Positions 1 to 17,333 of a stretch of 52,034 bases of DNA are shown here, one piece after another (positions within the stretch are counted from its first letter, which is position 1; the number at the start of each line of letters is the position of its first letter). Both the position numbers and the translations under genes were made by a program. The notes below the pieces were generated by a model. The model saw nothing but the letters and a program-made list of their open reading frames with translations, made no database searches and had not been told where the DNA came from. This DNA is from Pelomyxa schiedti. Its lineage: Eukaryota; Evosea; Pelobiontida; Pelomyxidae. The stretch is from positions 1 through 52,034 of the forward strand of contig JAHLWZ010000905.1 of the NCBI GenBank assembly GCA_020536535.1, written 5' to 3'.

Positions 1-1
1 A

Positions 2-496
2 ACAATCACAACAGGTGCACTGACATGCAAGGCAATATGCCAAGTACAACTTTATGAAGATTTGGATGTGGCCACCCAGGAGAAGTTATTTGATTTACTG
101 GCTCGGTACTTCATTCATTCAAACCTCTCACTCACCACTTCAAGATACCCCCATTGCCTGGTGCTGAAGTTCAATGTTCTTTGTACAAAAAGGCAGTGCT
201 GTTCAGATCCACCACTTCCTCAGTTAAACACTGCCCCACATCCCGAAGCGACAACTGCAACCAGAGCTGTATTCAGAGCCACAGCCACCCACAGCCACAA
301 CCACAGTCACTGCCACAGGTTCATGTGTAACCTCCTGCCCAATAAACCGCAACCCCAAACACAGTCAAAGCCACACACACACACACCTCCCCAGCAACCT
401 GCTAAGGCAAAGGTATCACCCAGTAAGCCAGCATCTCCTTATTCACCACATTATGTGACTTTCAATATGGATGCATACATCATGCTCCTTTTCTGA
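2..496 (+). CDS. 3' end of an unrecognised protein (partial)
   Basis: An open frame runs from the left edge to TGA at 494-496. The first ~40 residues (for example LYEDLDVATQEKLFDLLARY) look like a normal helical domain. The rest is rich in His, Pro, Gln and Thr. A 39-nt segment starting at the GTACTTC at about base 107 and ending in AAG could be an in-frame intron. Another frame in the middle also reads well (PLPGAEVQCSLYKKAVLF), so the true exon path may shift frame. I do not recognise the family. The beginning lies outside the window. The coding call is moderate for the first 120 bases and weak after that. Confidence 0.4.
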   Translation, partial: TITTGALTCKAICQVQLYEDLDVATQEKLFDLLARYFIHSNLSLTTSRYPHCLVLKFNVLCTKRQCCSDPPLPQLNTAPHPEATTATRAVFRATATHSHNHSHCHRFMCNLLPNKPQPQTQSKPHTHTPPQQPAKAKVSPSKPASPYSPHYVTFNMDAYIMLLF

Positions 497-1152
497 TCCC
501 AATTACCCACCAGCAAGAGAGAGGACTCAGGTGGAAATCGCCGGTAGGGGGCATTGGCGTGAAAAACGTGAAAAAACATCCAAATTTCATCCCCATTAGG
601 CACCCCGGCAACAAGCGGATTGTGCTCTTAAACTCAAAGAGATATGAATCAACGTGAGGATATTACAAACAAAGTGCTTCTCAATTCATTTTCAAGGAGG
701 CTTCCATATATGCACATGCATGCAGCAGCACTTGTTTGTAGTATCCTCACATTGATTCATATGTTCTGTGGTGGGTTCCCTGCCTTCTCCAATTGGAGGC
801 ACCTCAGTAGGGTTACTTTCATGATTACAAATACCAACATTCATCATCAACATCCTCCCACAGAGGTACTTCAGGTGTTGTATGGTAAATTTTTGGGTGC
901 ACAAATAAAGAACAAAACAAAAGGTAACCACAATAACAAGTGTTGGGTTGCAGGGGTGTAGAGCACCCTACAGCACAACAAAACTGATTGTATGAGATTC
1001 TCTTTCTTCTCTCAACGTGCACACAAAACTGCTCTGAGCCCTCTTCACATTTATGTCTCTGTTCCGTAGTACCTCTCCGCCAGAGAGGCTGGTCCAATCA
1101 AAAAGACCAAGATCTGAAATCTGTTCGGCTCTTTGTTCAGCGAACCACACAA
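497..1152. other. Gap between genes with a fold-back repeat
   Basis: No convincing gene. Open frames here are short and arise from an inverted repeat (642-762). The last ~150 bases are the likely promoter and 5' leader of the MORN gene starting at 1153; no clear TATA box is visible. Confidence 0.5.
642..762. repeat. Imperfect fold-back (hairpin) repeat
   Basis: The left arm 642-676 (ATATGAATCAACGTGAGGAT...) and the right arm 729-762 are reverse complements with a few mismatches, separated by a 52-base loop. The arms would form a ~34 bp stem in DNA or RNA. It could be the core of a small non-autonomous element or a chance foldback; no flanking target duplication was recognised. Confidence 0.7.
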
Positions 1153-3138
1153 ATGCAGCGCACCGAGTTCGGGCCGTGGGCCGACGCGGGGACGTACGCG
1201 GGGGAGTTCAACAAGGCTGGGAGGCGAGACGGCCGAGGGACGTTCACGTGGCGCGACGGCAGCCGCTACGAGGGCCGCTGGAAGGACGACGAGATGCACG
1301 GCAACGGCACCTTCACGTGGCCCAACGGCGACGTCTACGCCGGGCCCTGGAGGCACAACGCGAAGCAGAACGGCGCCGACTGCACCTACCGCCTCGCGTC
1401 CGGCGAGGTCTACGAGATCAAGTCCGGCAGTTGGTCCCGTGACGTCATCCCCACCACGGTCCCAGGCGGCGGCGGCCCAAACGGTCCGGCCAAGCTCCCC
1501 AGCGGGACTGGGACTGGGACTACTATTACCAGGGAGACTGTATCTGGGAGTGGGACGATCAGGTGGCCCGACGGGAGCCTCTACGACGGTCAGATATCGG
1601 CCTCGTTGATGGATGGACGCGGGAGCTACCAATGGCCTGACGGCGACCTCTACGACGGAGGCTGGAGGGCGGGACTGAGGCACGGCGCCGGGACGTGCAG
1701 ATACACAAACGGCGATGTGTTTGTGGGATCCTACTCCAGGGGTCTCAAGGAGGGCGCCGGAATTCTCATTCTGGATGGACTCTCCTTCAGGGGCTCGTTC
1801 ACTGGTGGGATGAGGAATGGCAGTGGCCTTTTCGCATGGAGCAGTGGGAAGACCCTGGCTTGCCACTGGAGAGATGATGGGCCTGATCCCGAACACCCTG
1901 GTGCTGTTGTCACCAGCGCCGATGGAAAAACGGTTACTACTTGTGGTTGGAAAGTGGACCCGACGAACAGAGACCCGTCCGGTGTTCTTCTTCACGGAAC
2001 CGGGAACCAACTGGATATCCTCAGTGCTAAAATAACAAATGTGACCTACGTTGATGGTGTGCTAGTTGCTACAAATGACCCAAACACTCCACCCAAAAAA
2101 GCAACCACACAACTTCTACCAATCCGGAGTTCATCGTCCTCAAACGATATTCACCTGGATACAAGTATGATATATTTGTCTCCGTGCTCCTTCCTAATGG
2201 TCTACAGCAATCGACATCAGTCAGACCCCTTCACAAGAATTTGATCAGGTTGGAAAGTTCGATGATATTCCTCATATACTGTATCCAACTGGCTTCTTTC
2301 CAAAGAAAGTTTTTGATGCATTAGTGGAAGCGGAAATTCCTGAAATTCTGTTGGTACAATCATTCAATCTTTTCCAGTTATCTTTTTTACCTGAACAATC
2401 TGCAGGTAATTTCAGAAGGCACATTGACAGCTCAAAAGGCTCTCTCTGATCCAATGGTGTCCACCTATAGCATCTCTTTAGATGAGGCCACCGCCATCTC
2501 TTGTATTACATGCCCACGAACGTTTTTGCATGTAAACAACCGCCTCAACAGTGCTCTTTTACAGAGGTGATCAAATTCAACTCTGGTAAGCTCAGCATTT
2601 TACGCAACTCATTTCCAACAGGAACACATTAGAACTCAAAAAATGGAGTAGCTTTATGTTTCTCCTATTGAGAGGCATACGTAAGCTGCCCACGATCACT
2701 GCCACTGCAGGTGGAGTATTTTATCGGTCTATCAAGACTCAGGTGAATGTTGATCAGTACCATTACTGTAAAGGAAACAACGTTGCATGGCACTGTTTTT
2801 CTACAGTGGGCACTCGACTGGAGGACGCTATGATGAAATGCAGAAACGAAGCAAGTGAAGAATGCTCAGGAACAATGTTTATTCTTGAAAATTGCTGGGG
2901 ATATGATGTATCTCTGTTCGGCGAACGGAATGGTTTGAACTAGACCATTATATTAACACAACTTGAGGAATGACACTCAAATGCAGAAATCCTCCTTGAA
3001 CCAGAGATTGCGTTTTCTGTGAGAGAAGTGAAGATCGCTACTCTAATTATGGTGGAGATGGTGATGCAACCATCCCGTTTACTACTTGAAAGGCTCGTTC
3101 CAGCACTCAATGCACCAATGGTGCGCCTTCGCTTTTAG
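1153..3138 (+). CDS. MORN-repeat / ADP-ribosyltransferase fusion protein
   Basis: The ATG at 1153 opens ~8 MORN repeats (YEGRW...HGNGTFTW, LYDGGWRAGLRHGAGTCRY). MORN repeats in other proteins bind membranes or act as scaffolds. Four introns give a continuous frame: 2165-2207, 2354-2405, 2567-2621 and 2933-2986. After splicing, the C-terminal half reads as an arginine-type mono-ADP-ribosyltransferase: LNSALLQR, then RKLPTITATAGGVFYRSIK (the R strand), then WHCFST (the S strand), then NEILLEPE (the E-x-x-E region whose first Glu is made across the last splice junction). The R-S-E triad of the family is therefore present and the enzyme may be active on NAD+ and protein arginines; this activity is inferred. 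The 5' third is very GC-rich. No signal peptide is seen, so a cytosolic or membrane-surface role is likely. Confidence 0.8.
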
Positions 3139-3398
3139 GGTGGGATGTAATTTTTTTTCAGCAACCGCATGACCAAAGCAATGCCGATACCGGACCTGTA
3201 GGAATTAAGGGCAAAAAAACACATTCCTTCACACATAAAAAAAGGAAGCCACAGGAAGGAAATCTCAGAGGGTTGATTGACTCCGTCCAATCTCCCCCAC
3301 TGCGTTTCCTATCACCACCTTTAGGTTTTTTCCCTCCAAAACATCTTAATTGTAACACTCTCTTAGGTGGCTCCAAGCAGCTGTCATCCTCGGCATCT

Positions 3399-4554
3399 AT
3401 GACAACAGAGCCTCATAAGAAAACGCTGATAGCTTTCATGGAGGCTGTTCCCTACCTTCAAGAACGCGAGGGGTCTGTATATAATATTTGGAAGGTAAAC
3501 CTTGTTTTGGGATTCTGCTTTGCAAAAAAGTAAATGCATAGGAATGGTTTGAAACAATTCCAATGTCAGAAGTTTTGAGGAAATCCCATAGCCTTGGGTA
3601 TTCCCTGTCCAGTTCCGTTGATTGGAAGGAACATTCTTTCTACTACTTTGGACCACAGAGTATTGTCACCACTCAAATAGTATGCAGAGCTGTCATCTTA
3701 TACACCCATTCTTACCTTTTTTTAGTCAGCCTTCGCCCAGGCCACCAAAACAGACGCAACTTCTCTTGAATGTGGAATACACTTTCAAGGGCTCGACATT
3801 CCAATTTTAGGTTTATGCATTAGGTTAACTGCAAACGGAGCTGAATGTGGCTGGTACTCACCAGATGACGTACCACTAGGGGTTTGGTGGCTTTTTCATT
3901 ACTATTGTGGTTTTTACTTCCCCTCAGATCGTACTCAAAGTAGCCGATCCAGGAGTCCCACTGGACATCATTTTCAAGTGGTGTAACACCAATAAGATTA
4001 CACAATATTCTTTTGTTGGGCACGGAATTGGATCCCCACCAGTTTCCACAAAATTTCAGTTCCAGATGCCTTGCACTGGTTTCCAACAGCAACTAAAAGT
4101 GAGAATATACTCCTTCTAATTTACGTCTAAATCTCATGTAGGTCGCCATGAGAGCTTGGAAATTCTTTAATTTTCCTCCACTATCCCCTCAGCTAATCGC
4201 TTGTTTAACGAGAGAAACCGCACAGTCGGCGTGTGTCTCGATTACTTTTACCAATGAGCAATTCATCAGGTAATACACCTACTCAACTAACTTGTCATTC
4301 TCATTGCTTGCCTGTGCAGTATATCCATTGACTGCAAGATGCCATCAAAAACCCTTATAAGCCAACTCTCCGCCATGGTCAGAGCCAAAGCCGAATCTGT
4401 TTCAATGCTGGAGGGAATATCTGGTAAACCTGTGTCAATGGTATCCTATTGCTATCTATGTTCCGGCTCTGGTGGCGAAATATTCAGAGAAGGCTACAAT
4501 GTACTTACTTCCTATGTTCCCCATTCAACGTTGTTCACTCTAACTCAACAATAA
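3399..4554 (+). CDS. Unrecognised multi-exon protein, possibly adaptin-ear-like
   Basis: Exons starting with MTTEPHKKTLIAFMEAVPYL read through several short introns. The first is about 3496-3542, then KEWFETIP continues. Later blocks are QTQLLLNVEYTFKG, IVLKVADPGVPLDIIFKW, PPVSTKFQFQMPCTGF, AMRAWKFFN and KTLISQLSAMVRAKAESV. The alternation of beta-rich text followed by a short helical block resembles the appendage plus platform of an AP-complex large subunit (a KF-containing strand followed by a W-K-F helix), but this is a weak hunch. The N-terminal exon is uncertain. Part of this gene (about 4031-4320) recurs as a decayed copy near 21.4-21.6 kb. Confidence 0.5.
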
Positions 4555-4687
4555 CAACAGGTATTCATAACCTGTGACTTGTAACATGTGCCGGCTCCGT
4601 CTATTTCTATTTCTAAATATAAAAAATGTAAATGTAACTGACTTTTGATTGTTTTTTTTTTTTGGCGAACGTTCAAAAAGATTCGCG

Positions 4688-10562
<5,875 letters not shown>

Positions 10563-10726
10563 AAAAACCCATTTTCATTAGCGTGGTCTACTTTCTATTC
10601 CTCGTTTTTCTATTCCCAGCGTTCTATCCGTCCAAAACGACGTGTCCGACCCTTCAAGATTCACATTTGCAAAGTCAACAGAAAACACAAAAACAAAAAA
10701 GAAATAACTGTCAAACATACGAGGGG

Positions 10727-12842
10727 ATGGACAACACGATGATGTTGGGTATTGCTGGCGGTGCGGTGCTGTTCGTAGTTGTCGCAATCGTGCTGTTGGT
10801 TGTGCGGTTGGCCCATAATCCCGCTGTGATACCCCCGGCCGCCACGAAAAAGCCGTCGTCGCTACTCTTGGACGAGAAGACGCCCAGTGTGAAAAAGAGC
10901 AAGCAGAAAAAGTCGACTGCTTCCTCGGCGGCAGCTTCGGTATCTCAAGAGAAGGTCAATGTCGGCACTGCTGCTGCACCATCTGTTCTCAAGAAGTATG
11001 CTTTCTGTTATGTTCTGTTTTTTTTTTTTTCTCTTTTTCTTCTTCTCCGCTTCCCCTTGACAAGTCTATTGTGAATGCTTATTGGTCTGTAGGAGAAAGC
11101 CCGTTAAGACCGAGGAGGAAGTTGTGGAACTTGTAAAGGTAGTTGAGACCGTTACTCCTAAGAAAGAGGAGACAGTGCCTGCTATTAAGAAAGAAGTGCC
11201 AGTGCCCCTTGTTAAAAAAGAAGTTGCAATAACCCCCGTTGCTCCTGCTGTTGTGCAACAGGCACCCGAACAGCCCAAACAACCCGAAATTACAGCAGAA
11301 AAACCGGTTCCAGTAAGCGCGGAACTCCCAACCCCTGCCACAACAACCACGAGCTCTGCTTTACCAGTTGCAACAACTACCAGCACAACAGCTGTTGTAC
11401 AAGCAGAGGCACCCACCACAACGAGCGTCACAAGTGTCCCAGAGACTAAGGTCACACCAACTCCTGTAGTCTCCAAGAAACCGAAGAAAGAAAAGAAGCC
11501 AGCAGCACCTCCTAAAGCAAAGAAACCAATTGGTACAGAAACATCAAGAAAATTTTACTCTAATCCCCACCCAGAAATTGTGGATGAAGATGAGGAAGAG
11601 GAACTAGAGGCGGAACTTGTGGAGGAGCACCCTTGGGAAGTTGCTGGAGAGTGGAACACAGTTGAGAAGGGATCAGGCAACACAGTGCCCAAGTACATAA
11701 AAGAAGCACTCGAACTTCTCAACATGAAACTGAGGGCCAGGCGCTCAGAGAATGATCATCAGAAGGTTGTTCAGATTCCCCCAAACCAACAAGTTTAGTT
11801 CCCTTGGCTAATACGTTAGTAGAATAAACTGGAAGAGTTCCGTGATAGTTACCAAAAGAAGGCCAAAGAGGTTGAGGCGGTTGCGATGCGCAACAAGGAG
11901 GCATTAGCGGAGATGCAGGCTCATCTAGCTTCCGATGCACAGGTTGACCCCACTTCTCCCTCCACTAAACTAACAGAAGCAAAGGTGAAAGTTAAAGACC
12001 TTGACCCAGTGAGTTCACACAACTACATTACCCAGCAGAAGGAGTTGCTGGCTGCTCGCCAAGCTCAGAGAATTGACTCTCTCAGGGACGAGAAGAAACG
12101 CTTAGAAGCAACTCTCGCCCAGTTACTTGAGGCGAAGGCGGCAGCTGAGGCACCTGTACCCTCGCCCTCCTCAGAAACAACTGTACCCTCAACCACCGAA
12201 CCGGAAGTGGTGCCAATTCCAACAGAAGTCCAACCGGAAGTTCCAAATACAACAGTTACGTCTGCACCAACTGAACCTGAAATTTCTAGAAAACCACCTC
12301 AGAGAGAGGAACCTCCACCTACCAAATATGTGCCCACATTTTTTTCTTCTGAAACTAACGCGGCTCTTGCCTACCTTGCAATAAATACATGTGAGAGTGC
12401 TCTCCTGCTAGGCAACAGCCAGAATATTGCCACTGAGAAAGCACAACAAGCGGAACAAGAAGCCGCAGCCGAACTGGAAAGAGCAGCAGCAGCCAAAAGA
12501 GACCTTGAAGCAGCACAGGCTGAACTACAACAAGCACGCGGCATGCTGGAGGACCTCAAAAAACAAGTTGCTTCACTATCAGCCGTGGAACCGGGAGTTG
12601 ACAAGGACCTGGACAAAGAGCTGGCAGCAGAAAGCCTCAGTCTCGAGACACTCAAGAAAGAAATGGTCACCAGAGAAGCAGAGCTATCCAAGTTCATATC
12701 TGAACTTGCCGGCACAGAGCCACCCGTCAACGTGGCTCCTGTGGAGGATGAAATTGCCGCTCTTGAGAAGGAGCACAAAGAACAGGAACAAGCTCTCAGG
12801 CAAAAGATACAGGTTATGGAACAACAAATAGCCAAGTTATGA
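10727..12842 (+). CDS. N-terminally anchored Lys-rich coiled-coil protein (p180/kinectin-like layout)
   Basis: MDNTMMLGIAGGAVLF starts a single membrane segment (residues ~5-25), followed at once by basic text (KKSKQKKS). Two introns are clear: 10996-11092 and a 30-base one at 11793-11822. Between them lies a Lys/Glu/Pro/Thr-rich region. The C-terminal half (from NKLEEFRDSYQKKAKEVEAV on) is heptad-rich coiled coil, interrupted by a Pro/Thr stretch, ending QVMEQQIAKL. The layout resembles ER ribosome-receptor or kinectin proteins: a signal anchor, then a cytosolic rod. No conserved domain confirms this. An AATAAA lies 14 bases past the stop. Confidence 0.75.
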
Positions 12843-12855
12843 GGAAAAAAAAAAG

Positions 12856-12861
12856 AATAAA
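12856..12861 (+). terminator. Poly(A) signal AATAAA of the coiled-coil gene
   Basis: The hexamer AATAAA follows the TGA at 12842 by 14 bases, in an A-rich stretch. It lies only 63 bases from the stop of the opposing gene, so the two transcripts probably overlap at their 3' ends. Confidence 0.6.
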
Positions 12862-12923
12862 TTTCTTCCTGAAAATTTTTGCTGTTTCAAACTATGGTGT
12901 GGATAAAGCCACATCCTGGTGTT

Positions 12924-14813
12924 TTATTCAGAATCATGAAGAATTTCACCCAGTATCCTGATTGCAGGGAACCCACCACGTGGTGGTTGTCTCCCACAAA
13001 GTAACTCTAGGTCTCGTGTCCAGTCAAACAGAGCGGAGCCACTGGACATAGTTGGGCCGAAGGGGTTTAATTCAATAACCTGGCAGTGGAAACCAGGCAG
13101 AACGACGATATCTGTGGGGCGTTGAGTGAATAGTTAAAGGATGGGTTACAGCATACCTATAACGTAATCTGTGATTTGAATATGCGGCTTAACGAAATTG
13201 TGATATTGGACAATGGCTTCCCGAAGTCGTGCAACATACTCCGTGTTGTCAATCAGGCTGGGAAATCGGACATAACAATGGTATCTTCGGAAGTGGGAAG
13301 TTTGTAAATCAATAAAAAAAGCAAGTAGCGTACTGAGAAATTGCAGTCAAGACACCATTAGAGACAAAGCACCGGAATTCGTGATCTTGAGGAAGCTGAT
13401 CCACCCAGTCACGCAAAATTATACTCAGCTCATCAGATGATGTACCAGGGATCCGATACTGAAAGAAGAAGGATATATCACTGAAATTGATCAGAGAAGA
13501 ATCGATGGAATTGTGCAGTACCTGAATACACGCTGACTCTTCGAGAGTAATTCTACGGCATAAAACGGATCCGTAACACACATGTGACGATATTTTAGTA
13601 GTAACCTTCTTGAAGGATCGGTCTCTTTCTTCTCTTCTTCAGTAAGAGATACAGCGTCCTTGGGTGAGCGAGTGCTCATCCTACAGAAATACTTCTTCCC
13701 CGGTTGCATGATGGCACCAAGTCTATCCTGCACGCATTTTAGAATCACAGAGGCAAAGATGTGCGTACTTCAATGCTCTGTCTTCCATCGAGTTCCGATT
13801 GTTTTAGTCTAGCAGGCATACCCAGTCCTTCTGCAAGTGCTACTGTACAAAGACCCCGTAGCACTGTCAGATCTTGGTCGGTAAGAGGAAGAAAGATGGT
13901 GGGTGCAGTGGCTGGAATGCCATCTAACAAATGTTAGCCAATAAGAGGAGTGTCAATTTAAATGAGGGAGTATCAGAGCAGTAACCTGTTGGTGGAAGAA
14001 CAGAAACCCACTTGTACCTTGTGAGATGGTGAGAATTGAGGTCGAAAAAATGGATTGGGAAACCATCTCTCCAAGTTATACTTCGTCGTTTGCAATGTGT
14101 ACAGCTTTCGAATGATGAGAGGAACAAATTCTTTTTCGTGTACAAAGTATAACGATTTTCCGTCACCTAGTTCCTGGATCGTGTAAGAATCAAGACAAGC
14201 AGGTAAAATTCCATACAATTACATCCTTGTGTAATGCAGTAAGGCCATCCTGAATAAATGGTAGCACGTGCTTTTCAAACGCAATACGGACTGGGTGAGG
14301 GTGTTCCAGTGTGTCAGATTCAGATATACACAAACTGCCCTTGTGCTTGTACAAAGTCTACGATTGTGTTACAAAAAAAAAAAAAAAGAAGTATCCACTT
14401 GAGAATTGTACGGTTACCGAGAAATTCGGGAAAGTGCGCAGGCACATGTCGCACATTGGCAGCGATTTGTTGTACACAGGCATTGGCACGTCTGTCAACG
14501 AGTCCAACTCCAAAACTCTGTAGTGCAAAGTGCCACCGCCGACGTTGTTGCTGTTTAGCCAATCCTCGCGTGCCCCGTACACGATCTGCACAACAACAGC
14601 TCCATTGACGTTAAGATCTTGTTCTGTAACCCTCAACGTAAAGGGCTGACTTGCCGGTGCCGTGTTGGTGGCTGCCATTCGCGTGCGAAAAGTTTTTACT
14701 GTAATCGGGCGTCGTTGTTGTTCCGGGGAGTTCAGCAAATCAGGATTGTGAGTTACTTCTCTCACAGCCCAAGGGGCCACTGAGATCGATGACTCATGAG
14801 GAATGGGTGGCAT
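12924..14813 (-). CDS. CDC123: CDC123 / D123-family protein (eIF2 assembly factor)
   Basis: Several exons on the minus strand carry D123 signatures: EFRCFVSNGVLTAISQYA (13.3-13.45 kb), then QVIELNPFGPTMSSGSALF near 13.05-13.1 kb, and the C-terminus GGFPAIRILGEILHDSE. The upstream exon holds YNLERWFPNPFFRPQFSPSHK. Family members have an ATP-grasp fold and help assemble translation factor eIF2; here that is by homology. The first exon (MPPIPHESS, or a later Met at 14678) adds ~150 residues not typical of CDC123, so the start may be wrong or a second domain is fused. The stop TAA is part of an AATAAA (12922-12927 on the minus strand). It is divergent from the RS-rich gene, 96 bases apart. Confidence 0.75.
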
Positions 14814-14909
14814 TCGTGCCCGGCGCGGGACGTAGAAAGCACCCTGAGAGCAACCATCACCTATTTTTTTCACACAAAGACACAAGGATTGCTACCATCA
14901 TTTTTGACA

Positions 14910-17016
14910 ATGCTTCCCGTCCCAATGCAGAGCCAACAACCTTTTGTTGCTTATCCACCGATGTTAGATGTGTCGCAACAAACTATTATACCCTCGGTGG
15001 GCCTGCCCACTGGATCTCCGCGCTCGCAACAATTGCGCCTAACCGGCGGCGCGCCGTTCGCACCTTCTCAGTTGCAAAATCAATGTGGTTCCTCCCTTAG
15101 GTTGCCTCAGCAACAATCGCTCTTGCCCCTGCCCTTACCAAATCTTGGGGGGCTGCCTTTTCCCTTGATGTCGCCAATTCAGCAATCTCAAGCACCACAA
15201 GGCGAGGATGTATTTTTAGCGTACTACCAACAAATGCTGGCTAACAACGTGCAAAACCTGTCGCCTGATATACTCGCCCTCTTGGGACCTCACTCAACAC
15301 CAAGGCCTCAATCTCACGGCAATACTATGGAGCTATCGAACAACACACAGCAGGCGTTGACCCTTGTCAATCAGTTAGTCAACCAACGACCTGCCACTGG
15401 TATGTGCTCTCGCCATTCATAAAATAAGATATATAATACATTCCTATTTCTTTATGTTACCTATACGTGTAGGTTTCAAGTTTACACCTCAAGGCCTTCC
15501 AAATATTCCCACTGCTGTGCCTAATCTTAGACCCCCTCCAGCTGCGACCTACCACAGCAACCAAGCACGTCCTAAGCACAGAAGCCCAAGTGCAAACCGG
15601 GACGAGGAAAGGAGTCACAACAGGGAAAGGAGCATCAGTAGAGAACGGAGTATAAGTAGGGAAAGGGCAAGGGAGAGAGATAGGAGCCGGAGCAGAGATA
15701 AGAGTAAAGAAAAGATACGAGAAAGGAGCCGGGATAAAGTTAGGGAGAGTAGAGTTGAAAAAAGCAGAAGCAGAGAACGTAGCAGGAAGAGGGAAAGGAG
15801 TCAGAGTAACGAACCAAACCCCGCTGGCAGAAGCAGCAGCCGAGGCAGTAGCAAAAGGCGAAGTCATAGTAAAAATGGTGAAAGAAGGCGAAACCAAAGT
15901 AGAAGCTCCAGCAGAAACAGAAGTAGGAGCCGAAGTAAGGAAAGCACTGCCACTGAACCTCTGAACAAGATAGCGAGAGTAGAAAGAGGAAGAACCCAAA
16001 AGAGAGGCGAGTCCCCGTTTAGCTCGGGAGACAACCACGAAACTACTATGGTCAGGACCCCCACACAGTCTTCCATTCAAACAACCCCATCTGCCTCTTC
16101 TCGGCCTGAAAGTAAAGAACGTTATACAGTGGAGCTACCACCTCACCCTCCTCCCTTAGGTACTTCAAAATCCAGTTCGCACGCGAGTGAGCTGGAGTCA
16201 GAATCTTCAACTGCACCCTCAACAGTTTTCGACCACTCTTCAACACACAGCACACAACAAAAGCAGATTCAGTCGGCTAGGAATGTGAAAGCTAGTGCTG
16301 TTATATCTGCTCCCCCACTTCCCCGACACCCTCCAACAGTGCCACCCTCACGTCAAAACTCACTTCTTCCACCTCCAAATTCTCTCACAGCTAATAATGG
16401 AAGTTCCAACCATGGAACCCCTGTTACAACATTTTCACCCAACCTTCCACTATCAAATTCCTATATTCCAACCACACTACCCCCGAATCCACTGCTGCCT
16501 CTCCTTCCTCAACGTTATGGAAATGTTGATGGAGGAGTTACCTCTTCCTATGACAAGTTGCAATATGAGGAGGGCACATATCCCGTGCAAGGTGTGAGCT
16601 CTTACACTGGAGCTCAGCAGTGGCCACCAAACTCAATTCTTTCTACGACGCTGAGTAGCACTCAAGTTGGATTAGCCCCACAACTCCTTGAGCCATTCAA
16701 ACGTGGACCACAATCACCCCTCTTACCTACACCCATCCCTTTTTATCCATTGGAAGGCTACCCTCAATCTAGTGCAAATTCCGGAATGGCACAAGTAATG
16801 GCAAATAATAGTGGTGGCCTGTTTCCGGGGTTGATGCCACTTAATGGGAGCGGCATGTCAAATAGGCAGCAGTGTTTACAAGGGTCAGTCAGTGCGGCTT
16901 CTATTCCGAATTTTCAACCACTACCATCTTATGACTCTGGTGATATAAGCACTAGTGCATATGGTTCGTACAGTGTCTCGCCCTCCTATTATATATCTTC
17001 TCAATACATTGCGTAA
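14910..17016 (+). CDS. RS-rich protein, possible splicing/RNA factor
   Basis: Two exons joined over the intron 15400-15472 (phase preserved, T-G-F). Residues ~1-165 are rich in Gln, Pro and Leu. Residues ~200-340 form an arginine-serine domain (RERSISRERSISRERARERD, SRSSSRNRSRSRSKES). The remainder is Pro/Ser/Thr-rich without a visible fold, and no RRM or zinc finger is seen. RS domains are typical of splicing regulators and nuclear-speckle proteins, so a nuclear RNA role is likely but not proven. The low-complexity composition makes family assignment impossible by eye. An AATAAA occurs at 17181, 165 bases past the stop. Confidence 0.8.
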
Positions 17017-17333
17017 ATCGTGAAATGACAGTAAATATCTTGGCTGTGCTCTATGTTTTTTGTTGAATGATGTTGAACAGGACTTTACTGAATGGCACTT
17101 GATCCTTGAATGCAATGTTTTTGTTTTCCCCAACACACCGCCTACATTGTGTTGTTGTATTTCATTCTTTTGAAGGCTGGAATAAACATTTACCATTCAT
17201 TGTTTTGTTTGCAAAGCACTAGAAAATAACACCCAACTCCACTTGATGTTGTACAAAACCCTGCTTTACTAACACAAACACAGGCACCAAACCCGAAATA
17301 AAATCGCACTCACATAAACATTTGGAAAAAAGA
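17017..17333. other. Intergenic gap between convergent 3' ends
   Basis: AT-rich, with an AATAAA at 17181-17186 on the plus strand that fits the RS-rich gene. No coding signal seen. Confidence 0.5.

Noticed and set aside
1051-2010. 319-codon open frame on the minus strand
   Set aside because: It lies opposite GC-rich MORN repeats; the Arg/Pro/Val-rich text is typical of an antisense shadow.
3158-3376. 72-codon minus-strand frame before the 3.4 kb gene
   Set aside because: No continuation, and it overlaps the leader of the plus-strand gene.
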